Shown piece by piece: positions 62,849 to 64,000 of a stretch of DNA of 64,000 nt. Under the pieces are notes generated by a model that was given only the letters and a program-made list of their open reading frames with translations, was not told where the DNA came from and did no database searches. Source of the stretch: Roseiarcus sp963767245 (GTDB taxonomy: Bacteria; Pseudomonadota; Alphaproteobacteria; Rhizobiales; Beijerinckiaceae); contig CAVYDG010000023.1 of NCBI GenBank assembly GCA_963767245.1, forward strand, positions 248,001 through 312,000. The letters run 5' to 3'. The position numbers were made by a program, and so were the translations under genes. Position 1 is the first letter of the stretch. Every line of letters starts with the position of its first letter.

Positions 62849-64000
62849 ATGAAGGACTATTTCTTTTCCGGCAATCAATACATCCGTGTAACACGCGGCG
62901 ATACGGGGCCGGGCGTCGTGGACGCCGGTTATCCGAGAACGATTTCGCCCAATTGGGGGTGGGGTTCATTCGGTGCCAACGGTATCGATGCCGCGTTGTA
63001 TAGCGGCTCGAAGTGCTATTTCTTTGCAGGCGGCGAATACATCCGGGTGACGCGAGGGGTGACCGGGCCGGGCACAATCGATCCAGGTTACCCGCGTGCG
63101 ATTGCACCCAACTGGGGTTGGGGCGCCTTTGGCGCTAATGGTATCGATGCCGCGCTATACAGCAACTCGAAGTGTTATTTCTTTTCGGGCCAGGAATACA
63201 TTCGTGTGACCCGCGGCGAGACTGGCCCGGGCACCGTGGACGCAGGGTATCCACGACCAATCTCGGTGTGGAATTGGGGTTCGTTTGGTGCCAATGGTAT
63301 TGATGCTGCGCTGTATAGCGGGTCACGGTGCTATTTCTTTTCTGGCGATCAGTACATCCGGGTCACGCGTGCCGATGAAGGTGCAGGCACGGTGGATGCC
63401 GGCTACCCCAAACCCATTTCGCCGAACTGGGGCTGGGGGAGTTTCGGCAACAACGGCATCAGCGCGGCGCTCAACAGCGGTGGTCCGTATGCGGTTATTC
63501 CCGAGCAAGGGCTGGGCAGCAACTCGAATTACTTCCTGTATAGCCCCGCCCCCTGGGTGGTGGTCGGTGCTCGCGCTGCATTGAAGCGCCGCCGGGGTGT
63601 CAGCGTTTCGGTGATTACCCCGTGCAACCACCTGCTGGGACTGTCGGTCCACATCATTGTGGACACCGATATCACCGGTACCAACGGCTTCGGCTTTCAG
63701 ATCAACGCATACTCGGCTAGCGGTGAATACGAGGGTGCGCAGCAGTACGTGGTGTTGCTGATTCCTAGCAATTCACCCAGCCTTTCGTGCGTGGTGAACA
63801 ACTATCATACCAAAACAGACTTTAATATTTTTATCCAGGATTGGCTGGCCAACCTGCCGAGCAATACGCTGCCCACCGGATACCAGATCATCATCACTCT
63901 GTTGAACGACGCGGCCGACAATATCACTGGCGCGACCTTTGTGGTGATCGACAAACAGGGCAACATGGTCGGCAATAAAACCGTCTCGTTAAGCGACCAG
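62849..64000 (+). CDS. Hemopexin-repeat protein (runs off the window)
   Basis: Open from ATG 62849 (after GGAGAG) to the window end, 384 residues with no stop. Residues 4-212 are four tandem repeats of 52-53 residues, each YFF(S/A)G-x-x-YIRVTR followed by DAGYP and GSFGANGIDAALYSGS. This is the hemopexin-like blade pattern of plant albumin-2 and of bacterial photopexin-like proteins, so a four-bladed propeller is expected. Residues 213 onward (VVVGARAALKRRRGVSVSVI, NAYSASGEYEGAQQYVVLLI) form another domain I do not recognise. There is no signal peptide. The base composition and codons differ from the flanks, suggesting acquisition by transfer. Confidence 0.75.
   Translation, partial: MKDYFFSGNQYIRVTRGDTGPGVVDAGYPRTISPNWGWGSFGANGIDAALYSGSKCYFFAGGEYIRVTRGVTGPGTIDPGYPRAIAPNWGWGAFGANGIDAALYSNSKCYFFSGQEYIRVTRGETGPGTVDAGYPRPISVWNWGSFGANGIDAALYSGSRCYFFSGDQYIRVTRADEGAGTVDAGYPKPISPNWGWGSFGNNGISAALNSGGPYAVIPEQGLGSNSNYFLYSPAPWVVVGARAALKRRRGVSVSVITPCNHLLGLSVHIIVDTDITGTNGFGFQINAYSASGEYEGAQQYVVLLIPSNSPSLSCVVNNYHTKTDFNIFIQDWLANLPSNTLPTGYQIIITLLNDAADNITGATFVVIDKQGNMVGNKTVSLSDQ

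Noticed and set aside
62849..63480. Repeats at the right end as a possible CRISPR or tandem DNA repeat
   Set aside because: The period is 156-159 bp and in frame, coding for hemopexin-like blades; there are no short palindromic repeats with unique spacers anywhere in the window.

Overview
The window is high-GC chromosomal DNA from an alphaproteobacterium. It is most likely a member of the Hyphomicrobiales (Rhizobiales), possibly near the Beijerinckiaceae/Methylocystaceae, but I cannot fix the genus. The evidence is a rsmB neighbour encoding a DUF1674 protein, an intracellular PHA depolymerase, a CIRCE-controlled groESL operon, a PEP-CTERM protein, a rhizobial-type C3 (glycerol-like) ABC transporter, and dispersed peptide remnants of a kind I recall from Bradyrhizobium-type genomes.

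Layout. (1) 1-10,640 is mostly ordinary chromosome: rsmB (with an apparent frameshift), an SdhAF4-like DUF1674 gene, phaZ, a monothiol glutaredoxin, moaA, an L,D-transpeptidase, a PEP-CTERM protein, a fused 2-oxoglutarate/Fe(II)-oxygenase-like protein, a CPA2 antiporter and a cupin. (2) 10,660-22,754 is one long, tightly overlapping minus-strand operon for a three-carbon substrate. A substrate-binding protein, two permeases, a small membrane protein and two ATPases form an importer. Behind it lie an ATP-dependent DhaK-DhaL fusion and a complete PEP-dependent dihydroxyacetone kinase (DhaL, DhaM-type EIIA, HPr, enzyme I, DhaK) plus a small HTH protein. A perfect 14-bp palindrome sits 90 bp before the first gene. 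(3) 22,842-about 30,280 is an integrated island. It starts with a tRNA 3'-end attachment remnant and a tyrosine integrase and carries AT-richer cargo, including a HEPN-type protein and two large helical proteins I do not recognise.

(4) 30,766-42,115 is an insertion-sequence graveyard: IS21, an ISAzo13 fragment, two IS5-family elements, and two tandem copies of an IS630-family element with a LexA-like passenger gene, which split a methyltransferase gene whose frame can be rebuilt. Fragments of other genes follow. (5) 42,328-51,813 holds groESL with a CIRCE operator, a membrane/pentapeptide-repeat gene split by another IS630 element, an ArdC-like fragment, and a large SAM-cyclase-ATPase-TPR signalling protein. 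(6) 51,980-52,635 contains a truncated group II intron and fragments of a PAP2/haloperoxidase and a methyltransferase. (7) 52,711-59,181 is a LacI-controlled sugar-type ABC importer (binding protein with a frameshift, two permeases, no ATPase) with a 720-residue ADP-ribosylglycohydrolase-like enzyme; the next gene is cut by IS6 DNA. (8) 59,182-62,704 holds an IS6 remnant, an intact IS6 element, and an IS4 element that has itself been hit by an IS5-family element, with target duplications visible. (9) From 62,849 to the window end runs an open gene for a protein with four hemopexin-like repeats.

The most interesting items are the HxG (halogenase-like) active site in the fused oxygenase, the dual-kinase C3 operon, the ADP-ribosylglycohydrolase importer cluster, the IS630 element with a LexA-type passenger, and the hemopexin-repeat protein. 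Several single-base frameshifts in otherwise conserved genes suggest either ongoing decay or indel errors in the assembly. All family assignments come from reading motifs; no database search was run.
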